Shown here piece after piece: positions 42,818 to 54,862 of a stretch of 64,000 bases of DNA. The position numbers and the translations under genes were made by a program. The notes under the pieces are model-generated. The model was not told the origin of the DNA. It was given only the letters and a program-made list of their open reading frames with translations, and made no database searches. The number at the start of each line of letters is the position of its first letter. The stretch's first letter is position 1. The stretch comes from Silurus meridionalis. Taxonomy: Eukaryota; Chordata; Actinopteri; Siluriformes; Siluridae. The stretch is from NCBI RefSeq assembly GCF_014805685.1, contig NC_060887.1, positions 9,149,463-9,213,462 on the forward strand, written 5' to 3'.

Positions 42818-44025
42818 TTTATAAATTTACACTTTATTAGGTACACCTTACTAGTACCGGGTTGGACCCCATTTTGCGTTCGGAACTGCCTTAATCCTTT
42901 GTGGCATAGGTTCAACAAGGTACTGGAAACATTCCTCAGAGATTTTGGTCCATATTGACATGATAGCATCATGCAGTTGCTGCAGATTTGTCGGCTGCAC
43001 ATCCATGATGCGAATCTCCTGTTTCACCACATTCCAAAGGTGCTCTATTGGATTGCGATCTAGTGACTGTGGAGGCTATTTGAGTACAGTGAACTCATTG
43101 TCATGTTCAAGAAACCAGTCTGAGATGATTCGCGCTTTATGACATGGCGCATTATCCTGCTGGAAGTAGCCATCAGAAGATGGGTACACTGTGGTCATAA
43201 AGGGATGGACATGGTCAGCAACAATACTCAGGTAGGTTGTGGCGTTGACACAATGCTACTAATGGGCCCAAAGTGTACCAAGAAAATATCCCCCACACCA
43301 TTACACCACCAGCAGCCTGAACCGTTGATACAAGGCAGGATGGATCCATGCTTTCATGTTGTTGACGCCAAATTCTGACCCTACCATCCGAATGTCGCAG
43401 CAGAAATCGAGACACATTAGACCAGGCAACGTTTTTCCAATCTTCTATTGTCCAATTATGGTGAGCCTGTGCGAATTGTAGCCTCAGTTTCCTGTTCTTA
43501 GCTTTCAGGAGTGGCACCCGGTGTGGTCTTCTGCTGCTGTAGCCCATCCGCCTCAAGGTTCGACGTGTTGTGCGTTCAGAGATGCTCTTCTGCATACCTC
43601 GGTTGTAACGAGTGGTTATTTGAGTTAATCTTGCCTTTCTATCAGCTCGAACCAGTCTGGCCATTCTCCTCTGACCTCTGGCATTAACAAGGCATTTGCA
43701 CCCACAGAACTGCCGCTCACTGGATATTTTCTCTTTTTCGGACCATTTTCTGTAAACCCTAGAGATGGTTGTGCATGAAAATCCCAGCAGATCAGCAGTT
43801 TCTGAAATACTCAGACCAGCCCATCTGGCAAAAACAACCATACCATGTTCAAAGTCACTTAAATCACCTTTCTTCCCCATTCTGATGCTTGGTTTGAACT
43901 TCAGCAGATCATCTTGGCCATGTTTACATGCCTAAATGCATTGAGTTGCTGCCATGTGATTGGCTGATTAGAAATTTGCGTTAATGAGCAGTTGGCCAGG
44001 TGTACCTAATAAAGTGCCCGGTGAG
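42818..44025 (-). mobile_element. Tc1-family transposon (TTTATTAGGTACACCT type)
   Basis: The ends ACTTTATTAGGTACACCT (about 42830) and AGGTGTACCTAATAAAGT (about 43998) are exact inverted partners. The element is about 1.2 kb. The transposase pseudogene is listed separately. The outermost bases beyond these ends differ, so the left terminus has decayed. Confidence 0.88.
43022..43880 (-). pseudogene. Tc1-family transposase, frameshifted
   Basis: The frame starts MGKKGDLSDFEHGMV at 43880, with two helix-turn-helix regions (about residues 22-45 and 71-115), and runs 221 residues before a frameshift near 43230. The remainder reads on in another frame (AHHVHPFMTT-like, FQQDNAPCHKA-type, then PNPIEHLW) to about 43020. 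The first catalytic position reads AWSNVSRF, so Asp is replaced by Asn at residue 155. It is inactive on two counts. The full-length family protein is about 340 residues. Confidence 0.8.
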
Positions 44026-44029
44026 TGTA

Positions 44030-46375
44030 TATATCTCACCCTGAAAAATGTTCTCTCATGGTCCTAAAGCAAATAAGCCAAAAGGTGTTTCAATTCAAGT
44101 ATTTAATTCTTAAACATAAATAAACCCCTTATATGATTTCTTAAGCAAATTCATGACGAGTTCTTCTCACTTTAGTAAGATTTGTGTGAAGAGTAAAGTG
44201 AAGAGTTAGTCTTCACTTTAAATATCAGGCCTGGCTTTTCAGCCTCTAGCTTTCCAATAGACTCCACAGCATTTTGGTGTTTCTCCTAAGCTTCTGAAAT
44301 AGAGACCTGAACGTACAACTATGAGGGATTATTGTCTTTATTTAGTTCTACCCATTTTCTAAAACAAACTTATAATCTAAAATGAATATGTTGTGGGGAA
44401 AAAGGACAAAATGTACACAAAATTTACGTAAACAAGCTCACATGCACACACATAGAGTTCATACAAACAATCATGGTTATTATAACCTCAGCAATCATAT
44501 TTATATATCATTCCTAAAGCATACTCATGGGACCAAAAATGTGTACACATTTGTATGCTTAATGTTTAGAAAAAGTCTTCATATTATTTCTAAAGGATTT
44601 TCTCACTTATATTTGCTAAATTGAAACTATCCCTGTAAACATAAAAATTAATACTCATATTTCCAAAATAAGCTGCTTTATGCAAAGTTTTTTCAACAGA
44701 GGGCAGCAAAAACAAAAGTGCAGGTGTGTATTTGAATAAACAAAATCGGGTTCATGGATGGATACTCTTATCACCAGTTTTACAAATGCTCTGCTGATTT
44801 GTAGTTTTGCTTAATTAAATGTAGACCACTTTACTTGCCCCATGAATCCCCTTGCATCTTTACTATTGCTGTGTATGTGCCCCACCAGAGGCTATAATTC
44901 CCATCCTATGACACTTATAGGCTTTTGAAAGCTTACTTCTTCCAGCTCTCTTACTTTGTCTTTCAGTTAAGTTTTAAAATCTCACAGGCTCCTGAATCAT
45001 CTCCTCAGCCACATTCACAGAATCCTGTAACTCATCCAAATATTGTTGACTTTGTGTGTTTGTCGCTACTTATATTTGAGCTAAGTTTGTGCTATATTAT
45101 TACTAACATTATTACAGTACCATACTTTCACCAACATTATGACAGCACTGAACATTTGCCAGCGATATATTATAGCAGCAAACTTTTGCAAATTTTGCAG
45201 CACTGTACTTTACATATATTATTACATACTGTAATTTACCAACATTGTTACTGTACTGTTCTTCAACCATAATCCCAGAGAAAACAGTTGACCTCTTTTT
45301 AAAAGTAAAATACCAGTACTATAATGAATTACATATTACATTATAAAGCTGCATTTCTACTATTAGTAATTTACTGAACAATTTTCTCTATATGGTTTAC
45401 CTTTGGAGCAGAATGAATTAACCATGTCCTGGTCCTCAGTATCCTCTGTGGGTTGGACCTGCACTGTTATTGTGGCCTGGTCAACCACTGGTCCATAAAA
45501 CATATTACTTTCATTATTTATATTTGACTTCCAGAAAACCATTTATTTTCCACTTCTCTCAAAAAATGTAGCTCTACAGCACAATAATTCACACTATATT
45601 ATTATAATAAATACAGTTTACTGATGTTCAGTTTGTCTAATGTATAAGATGAGCTTTATATGAGGTTATGAACACAGATTTTACTACACATCCCTAAACC
45701 TAAAATCCTCCATGCACCTCAACAAAAAAAAGTAATGCTTTCACTTATCATTGTATCTTTCAAACAGCAAAATGCAGCCAAAATATTCAGACTACTGACA
45801 AATCTATGGCATAGTTTCTGGGGCAGAAGATAACTTAGCACTGCACAGTTACACCCCAACTTGGAAACAGTTGTACATACGGGTGCGTTTGGTTCCTCTG
45901 GTGTGTCTGTTACAAAAGAAGTAAACGCCTCCACATGTTAATCAAGTGGACATGGCCAAGGAATAAGAATAATATGGAGGGCTGGTCTTGATGACCTTAT
46001 ATATTTTTTTCCTTTTACATTTTGTTAGTGTTGACCTTTAACTGTTAAATTTTCATTCATATTCACATTTCCGTAAATATTGAAAAGTACCAAGAACAGG
46101 TTTTGTATAAAAAGGTTAGAGATTATATTTGTTTCAAGTGCTTTTTATTTACACTGAAAGGTGGAAGGAAGTAAGCTAAAGGGCCTCCGATATAAATTTT
46201 GCCTAGTGCCTCCAAATGTCTAGAACCGGCCCTGGTAATGGTAATGGGTAATGTGGTTCTTACCAATATTACCAATGTTAATGCGTTACCAATGTTAATG
46301 CTAACTTATCCATAATTATTATAAAACATGACCTATGACCCTTTGGTATTAACTTTTCAAACAACCAATCTATGA
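44030..46375. other. Intergenic, no recognised feature
   Basis: Long AT-rich stretch. No convincing frames, RNA genes or repeats recognised. Confidence 0.45.
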
Positions 46376-46379
46376 AGAC

Positions 46380-47110
46380 ACCCAATGAAGAAACACCTCT
46401 CAGTCATATGTTCCTATATTATTTTGGTTAGTGGGTCTAAACAAAAGCTTTTTAATGCTCTAAGTTGTTTAATTTATCAGGAAATGAAAGCTGAAATTCT
46501 GCAAAATATAGTAAAAATGGTAGAATTGGTCTTACTATTCCAATATTTCTGGAGGACACTATACTGTGAAGAGGATGGTTTTAGAGGCCAAAAAATCTCC
46601 AAGGATCACAGCTGGAGAATTGCAGAAGTTATTTGTGTCTTGGGGTCAGAAAGTCTCCAAGACTACAATCCAATATAACCTACAAGTTGTTTGGAAAGGT
46701 TTAATACAAATGAAAAAATCCTCATCCAAACACAAATTTAAGTTTGCTAGACACTACTGATTCTTCAACTAGGATTGGGTTTTATAGTCAGATGAAAACA
46801 AAATAGAGCTTTTTGGCAATAAACACACTAGTTTGGCACACACTGGGAGGTAGCCATATTGAAAAGTACTTAATGCCCACGTTTTACTATAGTGGTGGCT
46901 CACTAATGTATTTGTTCTGCAGAGGACATGGATATTTTGTTAGTATACATGGCATCATTGAATCTATCAAATATCACCAAATTAAAATAAATAAATCAAT
47001 AAATACACCTGACTTGCACGGGTCTGTCATAAATCTTCAAATGGGTCACGCTCGGCTTTTCTCGCAGGGACAATGATCCAAAACATACATCAAAATCACC
47101 AATATTAGTG
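46380..47110 (+). pseudogene. Tc1-like transposase remnant
   Basis: Readings KKSPRITAGELQKL (about 46588), SKTTIQYNLQ (about 46650), SDENKIELFGNKH (about 46790, first catalytic Asp present) appear on plus in shifting frames. The C-terminal half is barely recognisable. No terminal repeats were found. Confidence 0.65.
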
Positions 47111-47339
47111 AAGGTCATTGTATAACTATTACCCAATAGCTATTCAATACTGCTAGTATAATAAAAAATCAAAATGACAAAATCGAATTACAAGTATTAA
47201 CATAACTATATAATCAAAGGTTTAAATTAATGACTTTTTCTATCAAATAAATATAAAATAAAGCTAAAATAAAGCCTACACAGTAATTCAAAGATATTTA
47301 CAGTGATTATTAGTTGTTACATAACAAACAATTTTCAAT

Positions 47340-47645
47340 GATTTAACATGTTAAAAGAAAGAGGATGTTTTGGAGACAAGGTGATGGAGGTGAGATTGAG
47401 ATGGTTTGGAGAGTGTGCAGAGGAGGGACATGGGGTATATCGGTAGGAGAATGCTGAGGATGGAGCCTCCAGGAAGGAGGAAAAGACGAATGCCAAGGAG
47501 GAGGTTTATGGATGTTGTGAGGGAAGACATGCAGGTAGTTGGATTGAAAGAGGCACATGTAGAGGACAGGGGGGTATGGAGACGGATGATCTGCTGTGGC
47601 GACACCTAATGGGAGAAGCCGAAAGAAGAGGAAGAAATAAAAGAA
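47340..47645 (+). mobile_element. RTE-like LINE 3' fragment
   Basis: 5'-truncated copy: readings RRDMGYIGRRMLRMEPPGRR (47418 on), RRRFMDVVREDMQVV and the 3' end GGCGACACCTAATGGGAGAA with a GAAG-rich tail. This is the least degraded C-terminal LINE segment in the window. Confidence 0.85.
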
Positions 47646-47649
47646 GAAG

Positions 47650-49545
47650 TGCTAGCTGTTAGTTTATATAATGACAGGATTGAGAGAATCTTAATAAAAA
47701 CTGTTAATTAACAATAGCAATCCATTAAAAATACAAAATAACTGATAATCCTGGCCAACCAGATATTTAAAGCTAAACTGAGTGTCTGAGAGGAAGTGTT
47801 CTTTATAGGAAAATCATTGTGGAATTAACCAAAGATGTAGCCATTGTTTTATTAAACCAACTAATCAAAAAATATTGAATTCAAATCCTCATAAAATAGA
47901 TAAAATCCTGAATTTCATGCTATCCTGCTTTACTTTAGGATACTCATGTGATGCATCAAGTGCCATTTTATAAGCTGCTGAATAATGAGGGTGGAGGCCA
48001 TATTATGTAATTATTAATGACATTGAATGGGGACTTTCCCACATAGAAATTGAATGTCACCATCTTTGTGCTCTACCTTTCTTGGTGGGAGCATTAAAAA
48101 TAAATAATAATTTAAAGCACATTGTACCTATCAAAACCCTGTGTTTATGTAGTAGCAAAATGATACACATCAGATTTATACTTAAGAAGTAAATCAATAT
48201 TTTGTTTGTCGTCTTTAATGTTAGATTTTACAAACACAAAGCACATTCAGCAAAAAGATTTTTTTTATTTTTTACAAAAGTAGTGCAATATATTTTTACA
48301 TGAACTCAGGACAAATAATGGATTACATTTATTACACCAAAGTATAGCAAGCAAGGCATGGATATAACATATATATATTATTATTAGTAGAAAATATACT
48401 ACAATAATTAGTATCTGTAATCAAGTGCCATATTTAAAAATCTTCATTATGATGAGGACAGAAGATCAAAGAACAGAGTACAGAGAACATTCTATTTTCA
48501 GTTTATTATAACACCAACTATAATATTAAAACACACAAAAATAATATAGTTCCAGTTTACATAATTGCTGGTGATTTATTTAATAATTTCTAACCAGCAC
48601 AGAACAAATAAAATGTCTTTTAACAAGTTATACTATAAAATTTACAAAAGTAGAAAGGTGTATGTTTATTTTTTCTATCAACACATTTATTTTTGACATG
48701 TAAAGTCAAAATCACTTTCTAAATCAATATCTTCAATGGAAGTTTTTCTTGTAAACTCAATTTTACAAAAAAGATTGTGGCTGAGTGGCACACTGTCATA
48801 TATTATGGTGATTCTTGATTAATTACATCCCAATTACATCTGAACATTCTGATCACCATTTGTCATGTGAAACAAACCAAATACACAGCATCTATCAAAC
48901 ATCACGTGATAAACTGATGGTTATCAGTCCTTCGAATATTGACCACTATAATGTCTGTGACAGTATAGTTACAGACTTCTTCTTCTTAGGTGTCTTCTTA
49001 AGGGATGAACGCTAATTTTGATAATGCCCAGAGCTGATGAACAAAAGGCTAGATAGATCCTAAAGTGGAATACATAATACAGTATAGCATGAAACTCTAT
49101 CATTGCCCAGGCTATTTCATCTTGTGTTAGTCCCTGACTAAAGTAAAAACATACAGTATGTGCTTAAAGTTGATGTACATCACACATACCCAATAAGACA
49201 TTTTGACAAAATAAGAAAAATAAGATTTGATCTTTAGGTAATGATATAAAAAAAAAAAAAAAAAAAAAAAAATTCATGGCCTTTCTGTAGGTTTAAGATG
49301 AAAATTTCTGTAGTTTTTTGCTCCAGTAGCAGGAACAATAAGAACAATTGTCTTCCTGCAGTAGATTTTGGGCACTGCCCACAAATGCAGAAGACTGAGC
49401 TGCACTGCTGTTCAAACTTTTGTTATAGTTAGTGATGCGTAAAAGTGTTTGCAGCTTGCAGTTTTTATTTCTGACTTTTTCTCTTATAGTTGCCAGCATT
49501 GCTATGAAGTATGCCATCTCCTTGGACAAATTTTATCAGTTTTTT
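47650..49545. other. Intergenic and probable 3' UTR of the GPCR gene
   Basis: AT-rich. A plus-strand poly-A of about 24 bp lies at 49248-49271. Minus-strand AATAAA candidates occur near 48503 and 48573, so the GPCR transcript may end there. No frame of note. Confidence 0.4.
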
Positions 49546-50697
49546 TTACAGCTCTACATCAGAAAAGGACTTGCTTCCTTGATCTTTGATGCGGGTGTTG
49601 AGCACAGAGTTTGTGCAGGTGTTCGTGCGTGATACCTCCTCCGTGAATGCAGTTTCCAGCACTTTCAAGATAGACTTTCGCACCTTGTCTTTGAAATCCT
49701 GACCAATGAAGACATATAACAATGGGTTCAGGCAGCTGTTGAGAAAAGCCAAACTAGTGGCTATGGGAATGCCAATCGTAGTTATATGCTCCAGCGTGGG
49801 ACTGTTTTGGGGGGCCATGTGGTGTGCCATCTCGATCAGCACTAGGATGTGATACGGAGCCCAGCATAGGAAAAAAGCTGTGATCACAGCAGCAATGATC
49901 TTAAAAGGTCGCCCTGTGCGACCAGACATTGAACGGTTTCTTTTAAGGCGATGGATGATGATTGCATAGCAGGAGACGATGATTGAAAAAGGCACTACAA
50001 ACCCCAGGAGAAAACGTGTGATGATCATAGCACGGTGTCGCAGGAGGCGGAGTTCCACCACTTCTTTGCTCAGATAATCATCAGAAAAGGCAAAGTTGTT
50101 AAAGCAGTTAATAATGCTTGGATTATTGTAGTCTGGACCAGTGTCTCTGAAGACAAAATAAGGAGAGCTTAGGAGTAAAGCAAATAGCCAGACACCAAGG
50201 CTCAGTCCGGATGCACAACTAACACTTCGATGGTTCTGAGCCCATATTGGACGCACAACTGATATACAACGGTCCACACTAATCACCACTAGGATGTATA
50301 CACTTGCAAACATGTTGAGGAAACTGAGCGTGCTGTTGAGCTTGCACATGAACCGTCCAAATGGCCAGTGGAAGCCCATGGCTGTGTAAGCCACACTGAG
50401 AGGCAAGAAGGCAGTGAAAAGGAAGTCTGCTACTGCCAGGTTGAGAAACCAAACTGTATTCACTGTTTTCTTCATTTTGAATCCAGACACCCAGATCACA
50501 ATGCCATTTCCGACCACTCCAAGCACGAACGCTAAACAGTAGACTATAAGTGACATGATGTTGAGCGATTGCCTGAGTTCTGCGTGCACATCATCGTAGT
50601 CATCGTAATATTCTTCCTCAGACCCGTTACCCATGGAGTCGTTGTAGAACGACATCTCTGTTGTGTTTGGATACATCACAAAAATGGCCGAAGACAT
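49546..50697 (-). CDS. cmklr1: Chemerin-receptor-like GPCR (CMKLR1 type)
   Basis: A 383-residue class A GPCR in one coding exon. The extracellular N-terminus has three N-glycosylation sequons (N11, N19, N24) and an acidic, Tyr-rich stretch (27-36) that could be sulfated. Seven membrane segments are clear: TM1 with GNGIVIW (63-69), TM2 with LAVADFLF (87-94), conserved Cys118 and Cys198 for the ECL disulfide, DRC in place of DRY (142-144), TM6 with FFLCWAPYH (275-283) and TM7 with NPLLY (324-328). KMKKTVNTVWFLNLAVADFL and AQNHRSV closely resemble chemokine-like receptor 1; FPR-type and GPR1-like receptors are the alternatives. It would signal from the plasma membrane through Gi-type proteins in leukocytes, by analogy. 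The start is supported by an acceptor 9 bp upstream; a UTR exon lies at 52052. Confidence 0.9.
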   Translation of the reverse strand: MSSAIFVMYPNTTEMSFYNDSMGNGSEEEYYDDYDDVHAELRQSLNIMSLIVYCLAFVLGVVGNGIVIWVSGFKMKKTVNTVWFLNLAVADFLFTAFLPLSVAYTAMGFHWPFGRFMCKLNSTLSFLNMFASVYILVVISVDRCISVVRPIWAQNHRSVSCASGLSLGVWLFALLLSSPYFVFRDTGPDYNNPSIINCFNNFAFSDDYLSKEVVELRLLRHRAMIITRFLLGFVVPFSIIVSCYAIIIHRLKRNRSMSGRTGRPFKIIAAVITAFFLCWAPYHILVLIEMAHHMAPQNSPTLEHITTIGIPIATSLAFLNSCLNPLLYVFIGQDFKDKVRKSILKVLETAFTEEVSRTNTCTNSVLNTRIKDQGSKSFSDVEL

Positions 50698-50999
50698 TTG
50701 TGTAACCTAATTTGGAAAAATAACAAAAAAAAAAAAAAATTAATACTTTTAAAAATGCTATACAAAAACATTATCGTTTTGCCTAGTTTCATATGCAACT
50801 GCTTTAACTTGTTATTCTATTCTTGTCCACTTGAGGACACAAGTGTCATATTTTTGTGTAACACAAATTGACTTTGTAATCAAAACCTGAGCAATGCTGA
50901 ATAGATTTTTTGTTGATATAGAGATATCAGTTATAGTTTTAAAGCTCTTTTTAAGTCATTCTACTGGAAAGTAGATTTAAATTTCATTTAAGTTCTAAT

Positions 51000-51660
51000 T
51001 TATTAGAATAGCACTTTTAATAACATAGTCTCAAAGCAACTGTACAGAATGAAACAGATTACAAATATACATTTCAACTTTAGAAATGGATACATTAATC
51101 CCTAATGAGTGAGCCAGTGGCAACAGTGGCAACAGTAACAAGGAACAACTCCCTGACATGATTTAAGGATTGATAGAAACCAGACTCAGAAGGGAAACCG
51201 ACCTCATCTGAGTGACACCAAATGTCCAGTCATTATAGTTCCACCATTGTTCAGGTTATCAACTATTCATTGATGGACTATTGAATGCAATGAACTGTAT
51301 ATGGCAGTTGCAGTCATTGTAGCAGTTTGTATTAGTTCATAGGATTTGTGTTTAGACATCTGTAGTAAATGTCAACAGTCTGCTACATTGACTCAGGACT
51401 ACAGTTCGCTTCTGATCACTATCACTGCACCCCGCAATAGCGTATATCTGTAATAAATGGACATTCGGTGCAACCCAGATGAGGATGGGTTCCCTCTTGA
51501 GTCTGGTTCCTCTCAAGGTTTCTTCCTTATGCCATTTCAGGGAGTTTTTCCTTGCCACAGTCACTACCGGCTCACTCATCAGGGACAAACTTACACTTAT
51601 AAAGAACAGACTCACTTTTCCTCACCACATTATCTGTGTAAAGCTGCTTTGAGACAATGT
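51000..51660 (+). repeat. Dispersed retroelement-tail repeat, copy 2 (longest)
   Basis: Shares GTTCCCTCTTGAGTCTGGTT, CTCAAGGTTTCTTCCTTATG and TGTGTAAAGCTGCTTTGAGA with the copies at 31822 and 60395. It lies antisense inside the GPCR intron. Confidence 0.6.
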
Positions 51661-51666
51661 TAATTG

Positions 51667-51696
51667 TTAAATATCTATCTATCTATCTATCTATCG

Positions 51697-51751
<55 letters not shown>

Positions 51752-51779
51752 GATCTATCGATCTATCTATATTAATAAC

Positions 51780-51829
<50 letters not shown>
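51667..51829. repeat. (ATCT)n then (AAT)n compound microsatellite
   Basis: About 25 tetranucleotide units (to about 51770) with a few ATCG variants, then about 18 AAT units to 51829. It follows directly on the repeat copy, as such tails often do. Confidence 0.95.
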
Positions 51830-51831
<2 letters not shown>

Positions 51832-52051
51832 CAATCATTACCTTTTTTTGCAAATAATCTTTTTAACTTTATTCAAGGTTTATAATTCTGCTTAATTATA
51901 TTCATAATTCTCCTTCTTTTTTACTCTACTGATTGGACATAACTCCTCGTGTGTAAATATCATCGTACAGTTCCATGTAAATAGACTTTGCAATCTTATT
52001 GAAGAACAAATAAAAATCAAATAAACACCAAGTAAAACAATGCAAACTTAC

Positions 52052-52125
52052 CGAGACGATCAGATCGCACAAATATAAATCCTCAGAGCCGCCGCACAAG
52101 TCTTAATGACACGGACCTGAGCTCT
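52052..52125 (-). other. 5' UTR exon of the GPCR gene (upstream edge not fixed)
   Basis: Ends at the donor at 52051. GC is higher than in the intron. The transcription start is not visible; the edge at 52125 is set where the alternating GT/GC tract begins. Confidence 0.45.
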
Positions 52126-52199
52126 GTGTATGTGTGTGTGTGTGTGCGCGCGCGTCCATGCGCGCGCGCGTGTTTGCGTGTGCGCGTGTGTGGGTGTGC
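52125..52199. repeat. Alternating (TG)/(CG) tract in the GPCR promoter
   Basis: About 75 bp of nearly uninterrupted purine-pyrimidine alternation, including two CGCGCGCG blocks. Such tracts can adopt Z-DNA. Confidence 0.85.
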
Positions 52200-52335
52200 A
52201 AACTGCGTTCATTCACACGGTTTGTATCTGCAACGACTTTTTCCCTCTTCTGTTACATTTCAAAGAGTCATTTGCTTCAACACGGTGACGTCACAACGCC
52301 TCGTATCCCACCGACCAATCCTATATGGTCGCATC
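52200..52335 (-). promoter_or_regulatory. Probable GPCR promoter: CRE and CCAAT boxes
   Basis: A perfect palindromic CRE, TGACGTCA, lies at 52286-52293 and a CCAAT box (inverted with respect to the gene) at 52315-52319. Both are 100-200 bp upstream of the UTR exon. Regulation by CREB/ATF factors is inference from the motif. Confidence 0.5.
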
Positions 52336-52869
52336 TATTTATTCTTAAAAAAAAATAAAAAAATAAAAAAATAAAAAAGCGGGGGTGGTCCTATCCGCTA
52401 TTTGTTGAAGATAATTACTTAAATAGAAAATAAATTATGCAATTTGAATAATCCTTCCCTGGTTAAACTTATTTCTCCTCTTATTCCAGTCTAAGCTTAC
52501 TGATTCTCTACCTATACAGTTGCCCTCACTTGAATTATGCAGCACCCTTCTCATTTATTTCACTGCAAAAATAAAAAATATTCATCGATATCTGCTAGTC
52601 TGCGACCTTCCTTAAGTCTAATTTTCTTTCACTCTTACACACTGATGAGCACAGCAGATGAGATCGCTTCAGTAATTCTGAAATCTTAATCAACTGCCTG
52701 TCAGTTAGACCCTCTTCAAACTTTTAGATTAGTCAGAAGTCTGTCTGTCAGTTCTTTTAACTTTTATCACTGAGAACATGCATTCTTTTCTCACCTCTGG
52801 CATTGTTTCCAATTTCTTAATGACTGCATTCATAACTTCTATATTCAAGAAACTAGGTGCTCATGCAAA

Positions 52870-53830
52870 TAACTTTGATTTCCAATTTGGCATTTTTAGT
52901 TAAAATTCTATAAAAGGTAGTTGCAGCTCAGGTGCCCAATCACCTATCTGTAATAACTTATAAGAAAATTTCCAAGTTGACCTTTGCTCTCACCATAGTA
53001 CTGAGACTGACTCAGGACTTTTGTCTATTTTAATTCTTCTCGACTTAAACTCAGCATTTAACACTATCTCTTATAATAAATACTTCATTGGCTTGGTTTA
53101 CATATTTTCTTTCAGGTCACACTCAGTTTGTTCATTTAGGCCAGTTCAAATCTAAATGTTCATGCATCACTGCAGGTGTCCTGCAGGGTTCAGTTCTAGG
53201 CCCCTTACTATTTATCATTTATTTATTGCCACTTGGAAGTATCTTTTGGAAACATAATATTCAATTGTTATGCTGATGACACCCAGTGCTATCTGTCCTA
53301 AAAACCTACTTCTGACCTTCCTCCATCTTCTCTTTCAACTGTTTGTCTGAAACTTAATTCTCAAATAATGTTCTAAAACTTAACTGTAGTAAAACTGAAA
53401 TACTCCTTGTGGGGAACAAAAAATAATCGATCTGACTGGTAGTTTCTCTATGTGTACTGACAGTTCTACTTTTGCTCTTTCAACACAGGTTAAGAGCTTT
53501 TGAAGCATATATTAACAAGATCACCAAGACAGCTTTCTATCAAATCCATAAAATAAATCGCCTCCCCTCGATGAGAGCACTGCTGTTATAGTTCACACTC
53601 TTGTCACCTCACACATTTTAACTATTGCTATTGTTTTTTGGGTCTTTCCCAGAAACTTTTACATAAGTTACAGTTGGTGCAGAGCTGCATGAATACTCAC
53701 TAGAACTCCTACAATGGACCACACATCTCCTGCTCTTCAACAGCTGAACTGGTTTCTTGTTAAACAGCACATTGAATTTAAAATCCTGCTATTCGTTTAT
53801 AATCAAGCTCCTTCATATTTATCTGACCTA
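52870..53830 (+). pseudogene. L2-like LINE reverse-transcriptase remnant
   Basis: Broken plus-strand frames read AGVLQGSVLGPLLFIIYLLP (about 53170), then CYADD-like at 53268, INRLPSMRALL (about 53555) and [20 protein letters not shown] (about 53780), the classic order of an L2/CR1-type RT and its C-terminus. The catalytic box is interrupted by a stop. It ends at a long TA microsatellite. Confidence 0.75.
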
Positions 53831-53864
53831 CTTCTAATGTGCACACAAACACATACACACACAT

Positions 53865-53972
<108 letters not shown>

Positions 53973-53974
53973 TG

Positions 53975-54807
53975 AGGAGGTGATGGGTAGCTATGGCGTT
54001 AAGGAAAGGAATGTGGAAGGGCAGATGGTGGTAGATTTTGCTAAAACGATGGAAATGACAGTCGTAAACACTTATTTGAAGATGAAGGAGGAGCAGAGGG
54101 TGGCGTATAAGAGTGGAGAAAGGTGCACCTAGGTGGACTACATTCTATGCAGGAGATGCAACCTGAATAAGATTAAAGACTGTAAGGTGTTGGCAGGGGA
54201 CAGTGTAGCTAGACAGCATCGGATTGTGGTCTGTAGGATGGCTTTAAAGGTAAAGAACAAGAGGAGGATTGTGCATAGATGGTGAAAACTAAAGGAGGAA
54301 GACTGTGATGTGACATTCAGGGAAGAGGTCAGACAGGGGCTCGGTTTTGGTGATGAGGTACTGGATGACTGGGCAACTACTGCAGAAGTGATAAGGGAGA
54401 CAGCTAGAAAGGTACTTGGTGTGACATCTGGAAATAGAAAGGAAGACAAAAAGACATGGTGGTGGAATGAGGAAGTGCAGGAGAGCGTTAGGAGAAAGAG
54501 GTTGGCGAAACAGAATTGGGTTTGGCAGACAGATAAGTAAAAGTAGACAGGAGTACAAGAAGATGTGGCAGCAGGTGAAGAGGGATGTGGCAACAGCCAA
54601 GGAAAATGCATAAAAGGAGCTGTTTGAGAAGTTGGACACTAAGAAAGGAGAAAAGGATTTAAACCAATTGGCCAGGCAAAGAAACCAAGCTGGGAAGGAT
54701 GTGCTGCAGATTAGAGCAAAAAAAGAATGCAGATGAAAGTGTGGTGACTAGTGGGGAGAGTGTGTTGAGAAGATGGATGGAGTATTTTGAGCAGCTGATG
54801 AATGAGG

Positions 54808-54862
<55 letters not shown>

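Larger units (their letters stand above)
50707..52051 (-). other. 5' UTR intron of the GPCR gene
   Basis: A donor CTCGG|TAAGT-type site (GTAAGT at 52051-52046) and an acceptor TTAG at 50708-50707 bound a 1345-bp intron. The intron holds a dispersed repeat and two microsatellites. Inferred from splice consensus, not from transcripts. Confidence 0.6.

Noticed and set aside
51657..51885. Frames rich in Ser-Ile-Tyr-Leu and poly-Asn
   Set aside because: Translation of the (ATCT)n and (AAT)n microsatellites.
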